NCBI GenBank assembly: GCA_913057435.1
Contig: CAJXNY010000014.1
Location: 38,794-102,793 of the forward strand
Source of the DNA: an uncultured Oceanospirillaceae bacterium
GTDB lineage: Bacteria > Pseudomonadota > Gammaproteobacteria > Pseudomonadales > Balneatricaceae
Reading direction: 5' to 3'
DNA: 64,000 nucleotides
A program made the position numbers and the translations under genes. The notes under the pieces were generated by a model. The model worked only from the letters and a program-made list of their open reading frames with translations. It was not told the origin of the DNA and made no database searches. This document shows, in pieces, positions 9,365 to 18,550 of this stretch (positions within the stretch are counted from its first letter, which is position 1; each line of letters begins with the position of its first letter).

Positions 9365-10708
9365 ATGCAAGTTTCCGTTGAAACGACTTCCGGCCTTGAA
9401 CGTCAGCTGACGGTAACTGTACCGGCCGAGCGTATTGATCAGGATGTAAACACTCGTGTACAGCAGACTGCGCGTACTGCTCGTCTCGACGGTTTCCGTC
9501 CAGGTAAAGTGCCAGTTAAAGTTATCAAGAAAAAGTACGGTGCAGGCATTCGTGCTGAGGTTCTGGAACAGGTTGTTCAGCAGTCTTTCTACGAAGCTGT
9601 TCAGCAGGAAGAACTGATGCCAGCGGGTACCCCGGGTATCGAGCTGAAAACAGATAAAGAAGGTGAAGACTTCCAGTTCGTTGCGACGTTTGAAGTTTAC
9701 CCATCTGTTGAGCTGGCAGACTACTCTGCTGCAGAGATCACTAAGCAGAGCGCTGAAGTTACTGACGCAGATCTGGAAAAAATGATCGACACGCTGCGTA
9801 AGCAGCAGGCGACATTCTCGACTGTTGATCGTGCTGCTGCTGATGGCGACCGCGTTAAGATTGATTTCGAAGGTTTCATCGATGGTGAAGCATTCGACGG
9901 TGGTAAAGGCGAAGGCATGGAGCTGGTACTGGGTTCCGGTACTATGATCCCAGGCTTCGAAGATGGCCTGCAGGGTGCTGAAGCCGGTGCTGAAGTTGAA
10001 CTGAATGTCACTTTCCCGGACGATTACCAGGCTGAAAACCTGAAAGGTAAGCCAGCACTGTTTAAAGTGACTGTGCAGGTTGTTGAAACTCAGGAACTGC
10101 CAGAGCTGAACGAAGAGTTCTTCGCCAAGTTCGGCATCACTGAAAACACAGTTGAAGCGTTCCAGGTTGAAGTTCGCAAGAACATGGATCGTGAGCTGAC
10201 TCAGTCTCTGAAGATGAAACTGAAAGATCAGGTGTTCAGCCAGCTGGTTGCACTCAATGGTCTGGATGTACCTGCTGCACTGGTTGATGGCGAAATCGAT
10301 AACCTGCGTCGTCAGGCTATCCAGCAGTTCGCTGGCCCGAATGCGCCAGAGATGGACATCAACATGCTGCCTAAAGAGATGTTTGAAGAGCAGGCTAAGA
10401 AACGCGTAAGCGTTGGTCTGCTGGTTCAGGAAGTCATCTCTGCTAACAGCATCGCAGCTGATGACGATCGTGTTCGTGCGATGGTTGAAGAGATGGCTGG
10501 AACCTACCAGGAGCCACAGCAGGTAATCGATTACTACTATGGTAACGAAGAGACGCTGAGCCAGGTTAAAAACCTGGTGCTGGAAGATCAGGTAGTTGAT
10601 CAGTTGCTGGCGTCTGCTAAAGTCACTGAAGAAAACGTTAGCTACGAAGATGCGCTGAAGCCGGCTCCACAGCCTGAAGCAGATGTCGAAGAAGGCGAAG
10701 ACGCTTAA
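9365..10708 (+). CDS. tig: Trigger factor, ribosome-associated chaperone and peptidyl-prolyl isomerase
   Basis: Trigger factor docks at the ribosome exit tunnel and shields nascent chains. The 447-residue protein has the N-terminal ribosome-binding domain with its signature GFRPGKVPVKVIKKKYG (around residues 43-60). The central FKBP-type isomerase domain is at about 150-245 (GDRVKIDFEGFIDGEAFDGGKGEGM, LVLGSGTMIPGFEDGL). A helical C-terminal chaperone domain follows, with an acidic tail. I choose ATG 9365 because GAGGAA lies just upstream; the earlier in-frame GTG at 9353 overlaps that ribosome site. The gene heads the tig-clpP-clpX series, with a terminator-like hairpin before clpP. Codon use is that of a highly expressed gene. 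Confidence 0.96.
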   Translation: MQVSVETTSGLERQLTVTVPAERIDQDVNTRVQQTARTARLDGFRPGKVPVKVIKKKYGAGIRAEVLEQVVQQSFYEAVQQEELMPAGTPGIELKTDKEGEDFQFVATFEVYPSVELADYSAAEITKQSAEVTDADLEKMIDTLRKQQATFSTVDRAAADGDRVKIDFEGFIDGEAFDGGKGEGMELVLGSGTMIPGFEDGLQGAEAGAEVELNVTFPDDYQAENLKGKPALFKVTVQVVETQELPELNEEFFAKFGITENTVEAFQVEVRKNMDRELTQSLKMKLKDQVFSQLVALNGLDVPAALVDGEIDNLRRQAIQQFAGPNAPEMDINMLPKEMFEEQAKKRVSVGLLVQEVISANSIAADDDRVRAMVEEMAGTYQEPQQVIDYYYGNEETLSQVKNLVLEDQVVDQLLASAKVTEENVSYEDALKPAPQPEADVEEGEDA

Positions 10709-10750
10709 TTAGCGGAACTTTTTCGGGCATTGATGCGTATATAGTAGAGA

Positions 10751-10782
10751 ACGGCAGTCAGTTTCGCTGGCTGTCGTTTTTT
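10751..10782 (+). terminator. Terminator between tig and clpP
   Basis: ACGGCAGTCAG and CTGGCTGTCGT pair with one G-T pair around TTTCG, followed by six T. It probably separates tig from clpP transcription, fully or partly. Confidence 0.8.
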
Positions 10783-10806
10783 CGCTTTATTGAATAAGGA
10801 GAAGGG

Positions 10807-11418
10807 ATGATGACAGGTTCTGACATTCAGAACGCGCTGGTACCGATGGTTGTAGAGCAAACGGCCCGCGGTGAGCGTTCATATGATATCTACTCCCGCC
10901 TGCTGAAAGAGCGCGTTATCTTTCTGATAGGTCCCGTTGAAGATCACATGGCTAATCTGGTAGTAGCGCAAATGCTATTTCTGGAAGCCGAGAATCCTGA
11001 TAAAGATATTCATCTGTATATCAATTCTCCCGGTGGCTCTGTCACTGCAGGGATGTCGATCTACGACACAATGCAGTTCATTAAACCGGACGTCAGTACT
11101 ATGTGTATTGGCCAGGCGGCGTCTATGGGTGCATTTCTGCTTGCCGGTGGTGAAAAAGGTAAGCGTTTTGCGCTGCCTAACTCTCGTGTGATGATTCACC
11201 AGCCTCTGGGTGGTTATCAGGGTCAGGCTACTGACATTGAGATTCATACCCGTGAGATCCTGGGTATCCGTGAAAAACTCAATGGCTTGCTGGCTGAACA
11301 TACGGGTCAGGATTTTGAAACTATCGCCCGAGACACGGATCGTGATAACTTTATGGGTGCGCAAGCGGCAGCAGACTACGGTCTGATCGATGCTGTACTG
11401 AATAAGCGCGGCGAATAA
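10807..11418 (+). CDS. clpP: ATP-dependent Clp protease proteolytic subunit
   Basis: ClpP is a serine protease that forms a double heptameric chamber and degrades proteins unfolded by ClpX or ClpA. The 203-residue sequence shows the catalytic triad: Ser in [14 protein letters not shown], His in [11 protein letters not shown], and Asp in [10 protein letters not shown]. The family segment [20 protein letters not shown] is intact. Like E. coli ClpP it has a short N-terminal stretch ([15 protein letters not shown]) expected to be removed by self-cleavage. AAGGAG precedes two adjacent ATG codons (10807 and 10810) and either could be used. clpX follows after 71 bases. Confidence 0.97.
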   Translation: MMTGSDIQNALVPMVVEQTARGERSYDIYSRLLKERVIFLIGPVEDHMANLVVAQMLFLEAENPDKDIHLYINSPGGSVTAGMSIYDTMQFIKPDVSTMCIGQAASMGAFLLAGGEKGKRFALPNSRVMIHQPLGGYQGQATDIEIHTREILGIREKLNGLLAEHTGQDFETIARDTDRDNFMGAQAAADYGLIDAVLNKRGE

Positions 11419-11428
11419 TACCGGTCAG

Positions 11429-11444
11429 GCCACTATAGTGGCCG
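11429..11444. repeat. Perfect palindrome between clpP and clpX
   Basis: GGCCACTATAGTGGCC is a perfect 16-base palindrome 10 bases past the clpP stop. There is no T-run, so it is more likely a processing or partial attenuation structure, or a dyad protein site, than a terminator. Confidence 0.45.
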
Positions 11445-11489
11445 GCGGTTAAGAATTAGAAATGGGTTTTTCACGCACGAGGTAGTCGA

Positions 11490-12773
11490 ATGTCCGACGA
11501 TAAAAACAGTAAGAGTGGCGATGACGGCAAGCTGCTGTACTGCTCGTTCTGTGGCAAGAGCCAGGACGAAGTACGCAAGCTGATTGCAGGTCCGTCAGTC
11601 TTTATCTGTGACGAATGTGTAGACCTCTGCAACGATATCATCCGCGAAGAGATTCAGGACGCTGAGCCTGAAGATACATCTGATCGCCTGCCTATTCCGG
11701 CGGAGATTAAGGCGATGCTGGATGACTACGTTATTGGTCAGGAAGCTGCGAAGAAGGTATTGGCAGTAGCGGTGTATAACCACTACAAGCGCCTGCGGGT
11801 TCAGGGTAAAAATAACGGCGTTGAGCTGGGTAAGAGTAATATCTTGCTGATTGGTCCGACAGGTAGTGGTAAGACGCTGCTAGCGCAGACACTGGCGCGT
11901 TCTTTGAACGTACCCTTTACCATTGCAGATGCGACCACGCTGACTGAAGCAGGCTACGTAGGTGAGGATGTTGAGAACATCATCCAGAAGCTGCTGCAGA
12001 AGTGTGATTACGATGTTGAACGTGCCGAGCGAGGCATTGTTTACATCGATGAGATCGATAAGATCTCTCGCAAATCTGACAACCCATCTATCACCCGTGA
12101 TGTATCGGGAGAAGGTGTGCAGCAAGCGCTGTTGAAGCTGATTGAAGGGACTGTTGCTTCAGTTCCGCCACAGGGTGGTCGTAAACACCCACAGCAGGAA
12201 TTTCTGCAGGTTGATACGTCTAACATCCTGTTTATCTGTGGTGGTGCCTTTTCTGGTCTGGAGCAGATCATCCGTGATCGTTCCGAGAAAAGCTCGATCG
12301 GTTTCAGCGCGATTGTGAAAGGTAAGGATGAAAGTAAATCCATTACCGAGACGCTGCTGGATATCGAAGCGGAAGACCTGGTCAAATTTGGCCTGATTCC
12401 TGAGTTTGTAGGTCGTCTGCCGATGGTAGCGACGCTGGCAGAGCTGGATGAAGAAGCGTTGATTCAAATCCTGACTGAGCCTAAAAACTCGCTGACCAAG
12501 CAGTATGCTGCGCTGTTCGACATGGAAGGGGCTGAAGTCGACTTCCGTGAAGATGCATTGGTCGCGGTTGCCAAGCATGCTCTGGAGCGCCGCACCGGTG
12601 CACGTGGTTTGCGCTCGATTCTTGAGTCATCACTGCTTGAAGTCATGTATGAGCTGCCTTCGCTGGAGAATGTCAGCAAGGTTGTGATTGATGAGAACGT
12701 TATTAACGGTGATAGCGAGCCATTGCTGATTTATGAAAACAGTGAGCAGGCTAAAGCTGTTCCTGATGACTAA
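11490..12773 (+). CDS. clpX: ATP-dependent Clp protease ATP-binding subunit ClpX
   Basis: ClpX is the hexameric AAA+ unfoldase that recognises tagged substrates (for example ssrA) and threads them into ClpP. The 427-residue protein has the N-terminal C4 zinc-binding domain ([33 protein letters not shown]). The AAA+ module contains Walker A ([12 protein letters not shown]), Walker B ([11 protein letters not shown]), the pore segment [10 protein letters not shown], and sensor II ([11 protein letters not shown]). An IGF-type loop for ClpP docking is visible as SSIGFSA. In many relatives lon and hupB follow; here clpX is instead followed by a terminator and convergent pabB. Confidence 0.97.
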   Translation: MSDDKNSKSGDDGKLLYCSFCGKSQDEVRKLIAGPSVFICDECVDLCNDIIREEIQDAEPEDTSDRLPIPAEIKAMLDDYVIGQEAAKKVLAVAVYNHYKRLRVQGKNNGVELGKSNILLIGPTGSGKTLLAQTLARSLNVPFTIADATTLTEAGYVGEDVENIIQKLLQKCDYDVERAERGIVYIDEIDKISRKSDNPSITRDVSGEGVQQALLKLIEGTVASVPPQGGRKHPQQEFLQVDTSNILFICGGAFSGLEQIIRDRSEKSSIGFSAIVKGKDESKSITETLLDIEAEDLVKFGLIPEFVGRLPMVATLAELDEEALIQILTEPKNSLTKQYAALFDMEGAEVDFREDALVAVAKHALERRTGARGLRSILESSLLEVMYELPSLENVSKVVIDENVINGDSEPLLIYENSEQAKAVPDD

Positions 12774-12791
12774 AGCGGTATAATGAGCACG

Positions 12792-12821
12792 AAAAAAAGG
12801 ATGGCATTGCCATCCTTTTTT
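12792..12821. terminator. Bidirectional terminator between clpX and pabB
   Basis: AAAAAAGGATGGCA and TGCCATCCTTTTTT form a compact stem with A and T tracts on the two sides, located between convergent genes. Confidence 0.88.
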
Positions 12822-12829
12822 GTGTCTGT

Positions 12830-14179
12830 TTAAGTCTGTTTCTGTGTGTCTTCCAGGCAGTGCAGCAGGTTATTTACCTTGTTAAAGGTCTCCTGATATT
12901 CCTCGTCAATCTTAGAGTCCGCTACGATACCGCCACCGGCCCAGCAGTGGATTCGATTGTTTTCCAATAACAGGGTGCGGATTGTAATGCTGGTATCCAT
13001 CCGGCCGCAGAAGCTGATATAGCCAATTGAGCCACAGTACACACTGCGTCGGTGAGGCTCGAGTTCTTCGATAATTTCCATTGCCCGTAATTTAGGCGCG
13101 CCGGTGATAGAGCCACCGGGGAAGCAGCTGCGTAGCAGTTCGACCGCGCTTTTATCATTATCAAGCTGGCCGGTCACCGTGCTGACCAGATGATGGACGT
13201 TGGCATAACTTTCCAGTGCAAACAGCGCTGGCACCTTTATGCTGCCAAACTCACATACTTTACTCAGATCGTTACGTAGCAGGTCGACAATCATCAGATT
13301 TTCAGCTCGGTCCTTGGTTGAGCTGAGCAGATCATCTATTTCGGCCTGATTTTCTATCGGGTTGGCATGTGTGGGTCGAGTGCCTTTGATTGGTTTGGTT
13401 GACACTTCGCCGTTATCCAGCTGGAGGAAGCGCTCAGGTGACAACGACAGTACGGCGCCCGCCGGTGACTCAATATAGGCCGCGAAGGGCACAGGGGCTT
13501 TTTCGCGCAGTTTCATATAGGCCTGTAATGGGTCGCCCTTGAATTCACTGCTGAAACGTTGTGCAAAGTTGACCTGGTAGCAGTCTCCGGCGTGGATATA
13601 CTCATCGATTGCGCTCAGTCGCTGTTGATACTGGTCAGCCGTGACATTGGCGCGAAATGGGTAGGATAGTTCGAATGGGTTTTCAGTGTCTTTCGTGCGT
13701 ACTGGAGTTGTTAGTTGTCTTTCAATCAGCGCCTGTGTGCTCTCATCCAGTGACGGTTGCATGACCAGTTCGCAACGTTGCTGCTGATGGTCAACAATAA
13801 CGGCCCACAGATAAATACCGATCTGCATATCCGGGAACTGCATATCGTTTTCAGCCAGCGCAGGTAGCGCCTCCACAGTGCGACCCAGATCATAACCGAA
13901 ATGGCCAAGCGCACCGCCGCAAAAGGGCAGGTCTGGCGTGGAATGGCTGCTCACTCGATGTTCTGCTAATAATGCTTCCAGTTGAGCGAAAGGACAGCCA
14001 GCGTCGTGTTGCTGATGAAAGCTGAAAGTGGCGACAGGGCCAGCACTAAGGATATCAAAGCGGCCCGAAGGTGCTGCCGGTTGACAACTGTCTAGCCATA
14101 CCGCCATACCCAGGGGGCGGATACGCGAAAAATAGCGATAGCTATCAGGCAGGTAGGGCAGAGGACGGCGGATAATCAA
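12830..14179 (-). CDS. pabB: Aminodeoxychorismate synthase component I
   Basis: PabB adds ammonia, supplied by a PabA-type glutaminase, to chorismate to make 4-amino-4-deoxychorismate on the way to p-aminobenzoate and folate. The 449-residue protein has the anthranilate synthase I / chorismate-binding fold. It shows PIKGTRPT with the catalytic lysine that distinguishes PabB from TrpE, plus VDLLRNDLSKVC, CFPGGSITGAPKLRAMEIIEELE, and a C-terminal WAGGGIVADSKIDEEYQET. No ATG lies near the N-terminus. TTG 14177-14179, with GAG about nine bases upstream, is the probable start; the next Met (MAVWLDS) would remove a conserved strand. No pabA or pabC is in the window. Confidence 0.93.
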   Translation of the reverse strand: MIIRRPLPYLPDSYRYFSRIRPLGMAVWLDSCQPAAPSGRFDILSAGPVATFSFHQQHDAGCPFAQLEALLAEHRVSSHSTPDLPFCGGALGHFGYDLGRTVEALPALAENDMQFPDMQIGIYLWAVIVDHQQQRCELVMQPSLDESTQALIERQLTTPVRTKDTENPFELSYPFRANVTADQYQQRLSAIDEYIHAGDCYQVNFAQRFSSEFKGDPLQAYMKLREKAPVPFAAYIESPAGAVLSLSPERFLQLDNGEVSTKPIKGTRPTHANPIENQAEIDDLLSSTKDRAENLMIVDLLRNDLSKVCEFGSIKVPALFALESYANVHHLVSTVTGQLDNDKSAVELLRSCFPGGSITGAPKLRAMEIIEELEPHRRSVYCGSIGYISFCGRMDTSITIRTLLLENNRIHCWAGGGIVADSKIDEEYQETFNKVNNLLHCLEDTQKQT

Positions 14180-14529
14180 GGCTTACTACTCGCAGGTCAA
14201 TAGTGGTGTAATCGCAAAGGCGCATTGTAACGGGCTGGCTGATCTGAGTGAACCTTCAGGGGTGAGAAGGGCAGGGCTGGGCTATCAGAAGTCGCCTGAG
14301 TGAGATCATGATATTGACGGGTAAGCGTGGCTTACAGCCTTGCTGATGAGATAAACTTTAGTCTACATTTCAGGTGTTGTTCTCGCCATGCAGGGGTTTT
14401 GCCTGATACAAACGTTTGCTCATGTTTATTTTTTAACGGTACTGCGGGTTTGACTGTTGAGGCTTTCGGCGTTTTGAAAACAGAATTATATTGTTTGTTT
14501 TTAGCTATGTTTTTGCAGGTAGTCGCGTC
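14180..14529. other. Region without a clear gene between pabB and the GIY-YIG gene
   Basis: About 350 bases holding divergent promoters. A short perfect hairpin (GTAAGC-GTG-GCTTAC) lies at about 14321-14335. A 68-codon open frame at 14327-14533 shows no family features and I treat it as chance. Confidence 0.4.
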
Positions 14530-14844
14530 TTGAGTGACTGGCGTATTTATATGGTGCGTTGTGCTGATGGCACTTTATATACTGGCATTACAACCGATAT
14601 AAAGCGCAGGCTTGCACAACATAATGGTGTTAGTAAAGGCGGAGCGCGCTATACCCGTTGCCGGCGTCCAGTTGAACTGGTGTGGGCGGAACAATGTGAA
14701 GACCGCTCAGAAGCCAGTCGCAGAGAACATGCAGTGAAGAAGCTTACTCGGCAGGAAAAACTGACGCTAATCACACTGATGGCCGGGGTTGTCCGGGATC
14801 ATCACGATGCAGAGTTTATCAACAAACCTGAGAGAAGGTCGTAA
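14530..14844 (+). CDS. GIY-YIG nuclease superfamily protein (YhbQ/UPF0213 type)
   Basis: Small single-domain GIY-YIG protein. The motif appears as W-RIYMVRCADGTLYTGIT, followed by the catalytic-arginine segment TTDIKRRLAQHN and the C-terminal GGARYTRCRRPVELVW and SRREHAVKKLTRQEK segments, all typical of YhbQ-like proteins. Members are thought to be structure-specific DNA endonucleases; the exact role is not settled. The frame is open from TTG 14491, but TTG 14530 has AGGT at a suitable distance and places the start just before the conserved domain, giving 104 residues. The stop is 26 bases before the next gene, so the two are probably co-transcribed. Confidence 0.85.
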   Translation: MSDWRIYMVRCADGTLYTGITTDIKRRLAQHNGVSKGGARYTRCRRPVELVWAEQCEDRSEASRREHAVKKLTRQEKLTLITLMAGVVRDHHDAEFINKPERRS

Positions 14845-14870
14845 GTTTGCTAACCGCAGAGGTTCGAAAA

Positions 14871-16937
14871 ATGGATGTTACATCGCTGATTGAGCGCTTG
14901 CCAGGGGCTTATTTTCGGTGTTTGTGTGATCAGCAATGGACAATGTTGAATATTACCTCGGATATAGAGCGTATTACCGGTTATACGCCAGAGGAGCTTG
15001 TGTGCCAGCAGCCGAAGGCCTTCGCTGACATTATTCATCCAGATGATGTACCGGTGGCTCATAATGCAATTATTGAGGCCATGGGGCAGCGGCGCTCTTA
15101 TAGTTTGCGCTACCGTTTGCGCACGCGATGGGGTGAATATCGCTGGTGCTGGGAGCAGGGGATTGGCGTTTGTGACGCTGATGGGCGGCTGGTTTGGATA
15201 GAAGGTTTTTTAACAGACATCTCTGATCAATGCGGCAGTGAAGCTGAGCTGACAACACTGATGTCGGAGCAGCGCCACGAGCTGGCGCTCAACCAGCGCC
15301 TGATGGAGCAGTATAAAAAGGCGGTCGACACCAGTGTCATTGTCTCCAAAACGGATTTGGAGGGACGTATTACTTACGTTAATGATGAGTTTTGCCGTAT
15401 CTCAGGTTTTCTCCGAGAAGAGCTGATCGGTCAAACCCATGCGCTTGTTCGTCATGCCGATACCCTCGATGCAACTTTTGTGGATATGTGGCGCACCATT
15501 CGTGCCGGAGATGTCTGGAAAGGCGTGATTCAGAATCGTAACAAACTTGGTCACTCTTACTACGTAAACTCCACCATGCTGCCTATTTTTAATGACCAGG
15601 GCGTTATCAGCGAGTTTATGTCGGTGCGACATGATGTTACGGATCTGATCGAGACAGAAACCCTGCTGCGTCGCCAGACAACAGATGCGCTGACAGGGTT
15701 GCCAAACCGGCAGAAACTGCTGTCTGATCTGACCGGCGAAACCCAGAGCTCGTTGGCGTTGATTAATATCATCGACTTTAGTGAGGTTAACGAATATTTC
15801 GGTTACCGCACCGGGGATCGTTTGTTGCAGCACCTTGCTGTGTTGCTGGATAACAGCCTGGAGCCTGGCATGCAGTTATACCGGCTGGCCGGGGATGAAT
15901 TCGCGGTGTTGCAGCGTACGTCAGCGCCTCAGGGGGTGTTTGAGCAGTTCTGCCTACAGCTGATCCGGATGGTCGAGTCACGCGGAATTCAGGTGGATGA
16001 TCAGGAGTTCTCTATCAGTATCGCTGTGGGGTCGGCGTCGGGGGGCAATGCGTTTATTGAGGCTGATATTGCTTTGCATCGTGCTCGCGAACATCAGTGC
16101 TCGTTTGAAGTTTTTGATGGCGATTCACGGCTTAAACAGCAGATAGAAAGCAATATTCGCTGGGTCAAGCGTATCCGTGATGCCATCCGCGAGGATCGTA
16201 TTGAGGTGTATGCTCAACCCATTATTGATGCTCGTGATGGGACCGTGGCTAAATACGAGTGCCTGATGCGGCTGGTGGATGAAGACGGCAAAATATATAC
16301 CCCATACTTCTTCCTCGAGGCTGCACAGCGAGCACGGCTGTATACTGATCTGACGCGTATTGTGATCGCCCGCTCGTTTTCATTTTTTTCAGAACGTGAA
16401 GACGTGTTCTCCATTAATCTTACGGCACGCGATATCCTGAATACTGAAACAGCTGATCTGTTGCTGGAGCAGGCGCAAGAAACAGGTGTTGCCCAACGGT
16501 TGATTCTTGAGCTGGTGGAGTCTGAAGGGATTGAAAACTTCGAAAAAGTCCGCTGCTTTTTAGAGCGGGCGCGAGCTATTGGATGTCGGATTGCTGTTGA
16601 TGATTTTGGCACCGGGTATTCCAATTTTGAGTACCTGCTGAAGCTGGATATCGATTACATCAAAATTGATGGCTCGCTGATTCGCCATGTTGATGTTGAT
16701 AAAAACTCGCGGATTGTGGCGGAAACTGTCGTCGACTTTGCCCGTCGCCTGGGCTTGTTAACGATTGCTGAGTTTGTCCATAGCGAGGGGGTCAAGTCGG
16801 TGGTTGAAGAGATGGGAGTGGATTACTTGCAGGGATTCCTGTTGGGTGAGCCGATGCCTTTGAGCAATATTGAGCATATAGCTACGACAGCACTGCAAGC
16901 TGAATTATCTGTTACACCGTTACCGCTGGTGCCTTAA
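14871..16937 (+). CDS. PAS-PAS-GGDEF-EAL cyclic di-GMP signalling protein with variant motifs
   Basis: Soluble 688-residue protein: PAS_3 at about 10-115, Aer-like PAS at about 150-260, GGDEF at about 265-415, and EAL at about 430-680. The second PAS closely resembles the stand-alone PAS protein at 3393-3866. The cyclase motif is AGDEF (RLAGDEFAVLQ), a variant found in some active cyclases. The phosphodiesterase motif reads ECL (KYECLMRL) instead of EAL, yet NLTARDIL, ELVESEG, DDFGTGYSNFEYL and LQGFLLGEPMP keep most metal-binding and catalytic positions. Activity could be bifunctional, one-sided or purely regulatory. ATG 14871 with GAGG eight bases upstream is preferred over TTG 14847. It lies in a probable operon with the GIY-YIG gene. 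Confidence 0.92.
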   Translation: MDVTSLIERLPGAYFRCLCDQQWTMLNITSDIERITGYTPEELVCQQPKAFADIIHPDDVPVAHNAIIEAMGQRRSYSLRYRLRTRWGEYRWCWEQGIGVCDADGRLVWIEGFLTDISDQCGSEAELTTLMSEQRHELALNQRLMEQYKKAVDTSVIVSKTDLEGRITYVNDEFCRISGFLREELIGQTHALVRHADTLDATFVDMWRTIRAGDVWKGVIQNRNKLGHSYYVNSTMLPIFNDQGVISEFMSVRHDVTDLIETETLLRRQTTDALTGLPNRQKLLSDLTGETQSSLALINIIDFSEVNEYFGYRTGDRLLQHLAVLLDNSLEPGMQLYRLAGDEFAVLQRTSAPQGVFEQFCLQLIRMVESRGIQVDDQEFSISIAVGSASGGNAFIEADIALHRAREHQCSFEVFDGDSRLKQQIESNIRWVKRIRDAIREDRIEVYAQPIIDARDGTVAKYECLMRLVDEDGKIYTPYFFLEAAQRARLYTDLTRIVIARSFSFFSEREDVFSINLTARDILNTETADLLLEQAQETGVAQRLILELVESEGIENFEKVRCFLERARAIGCRIAVDDFGTGYSNFEYLLKLDIDYIKIDGSLIRHVDVDKNSRIVAETVVDFARRLGLLTIAEFVHSEGVKSVVEEMGVDYLQGFLLGEPMPLSNIEHIATTALQAELSVTPLPLVP

Positions 16938-17030
16938 CGCAGCAGGCTTTTGTGTTTTAAGCATTGTTGCCAGCGGCTTTTGGCCGCTGGCATTGACACG
17001 TTATCCTGAAAAACAGCGGGTCACGGCGAT

Positions 17031-18389
17031 TTAATGGCTGGCCTGGAGGAAAATACCGGGCTTGCTCACCAGGTCACTGCCAGTGTCAGCGATAAAGGTG
17101 ATCTCGCTTCGAATCGGCAGGTCTGGATCGCGGTTACACAGCTGGTAGGTTTGCTCTGTACTGCCACTGGCTTCCATGGTCAGCTGCGCAGGCCCCGTGA
17201 GGTAAAGTCCAGCCGGACCTTGCAGTGTTAACTTGACCTGTTCAATGGTTGGGTCAATGGCTTCCAGCTTCACCAGATAGCTGTTACACAGTTCGCCCAG
17301 AGCATTAGTGTGGGTGATGGTATTGCGGTCCCGCAATACTTCCAGCAGCAAGTTATTGCGGTTCTGGAAACCATAAACCACAGCCGCAATGGTTACGAAC
17401 AGAATCATACCGTAGCCTGCAAGACGCGGGCGCAATACTGGACTGGCGTTGTTTTGCTGCTGGTTTTCAGAACGAAAAGCGATCAGGCCACGTGGGCGTT
17501 TGATCTTGTCCATTACAGTGTCGCAGGCGTCAATGCAGGCGCCGCAATCGATGCACTCATACTGCAGCCCGTCACGGATATCAATGCCGGTTGGGCAGAC
17601 TTGTACGCACAGGTCACAATCCACACAGTCTCCTGCATCGCTACCTTTTTCTCGTACGCCCCGGCGTGGTTCACCCCGTGCGGCATCATAGCTGACGGTA
17701 CGAGTATCAGAGTCAAACATAACCCCCTGAAAGCGTGCGTACGGACACATGTGGGTACAGACCTTTTCCCGTACCAGGCCCGCATTAAAATAGGTGAGCG
17801 CTGACATAATGATCAGCCAGCTGGCGGTCGCCAGCCCCATCTGCAGATTGAGCAGATCGCTGACCAGTTCGCGGATCGGTATAAAGTAGCCAGTGAAAGT
17901 CATGGCCGTGACTAACGAAGCCAGTATCCACAGGCTGTGTTTGGCGATACGACGCGCCAGGGGGGTGCCCGTCAGCGCCTGATCTTCCTGCCGACGGCGG
18001 GTAGCTGCGCGGCCTTCAGTCAGGGTTTCTATGCGGATAAATAGCCAGCTCCAGATGCTTTGCGGACAGGCAAACCCACACCAGACACGCCCCCAGGCTA
18101 CGGCAGCAAAAAACATCAGGCAGGTGCCCGCGATCATCAGACCCGCCATCAGTGGCAGATCATGCCAGGCCATGTGGGTGCCAAACAGCATGATACGGCG
18201 GCTGGCGAAGTCGAACAGTAACCAGGGTTGGCCATCAATCTGTACCCATACCAGGGCAAAGTACATCATGAGCATCGGACCGCTGATCAGGCGACGCAGG
18301 TTCTGAAAGTAACCGCGGGTCAGGCGCACGTGAATTTTTCCGCCAACCGCTGTCGTGGTTGAAACGGTTCGGGTGGGTATTTGTTGCAT
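17031..18389 (-). CDS. ccoG: Cytochrome c oxidase accessory protein CcoG (RdxA/FixG)
   Basis: CcoG is an inner-membrane iron-sulfur protein involved in copper delivery for cbb3-type cytochrome oxidase assembly (copper reduction has been proposed). The 452-residue protein has about five N-terminal membrane helices, the conserved WCGFACPQSIW and CTHMCPYARFQGVMFD segments, and two ferredoxin-type 4Fe-4S clusters (CVDCDLCVQVCPTGIDI and CIDCGACIDACD). A periplasmic Ig-like C-terminal domain follows. Its presence predicts a cbb3 oxidase (ccoNOPQ) elsewhere in the genome; none is in this window. I saw no TTGAT-N4-ATCAA anaerobox immediately upstream. It is divergent from a MocR-type gene. Confidence 0.94.
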   Translation of the reverse strand: MQQIPTRTVSTTTAVGGKIHVRLTRGYFQNLRRLISGPMLMMYFALVWVQIDGQPWLLFDFASRRIMLFGTHMAWHDLPLMAGLMIAGTCLMFFAAVAWGRVWCGFACPQSIWSWLFIRIETLTEGRAATRRRQEDQALTGTPLARRIAKHSLWILASLVTAMTFTGYFIPIRELVSDLLNLQMGLATASWLIIMSALTYFNAGLVREKVCTHMCPYARFQGVMFDSDTRTVSYDAARGEPRRGVREKGSDAGDCVDCDLCVQVCPTGIDIRDGLQYECIDCGACIDACDTVMDKIKRPRGLIAFRSENQQQNNASPVLRPRLAGYGMILFVTIAAVVYGFQNRNNLLLEVLRDRNTITHTNALGELCNSYLVKLEAIDPTIEQVKLTLQGPAGLYLTGPAQLTMEASGSTEQTYQLCNRDPDLPIRSEITFIADTGSDLVSKPGIFLQASH

Positions 18390-18550
18390 AGCAGGCTCCG
18401 TTGTCGAGTGATTTGGGTATGCGGCTCAGCCATACCGGTTCACTCTGTCCAGGTAAGGATTGCTAATCTACAGGAGATAAAAAATAGGGACAGGTTTAAT
18501 AAATTAATTTTGTTGCGGTACAGATTGGATTTCGGCACAGTAATACCACT

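Noticed and set aside
14327..14533. 68-codon open frame before the GIY-YIG gene
   Set aside because: No motif and no ribosome site; it overlaps the probable promoter of the following operon.
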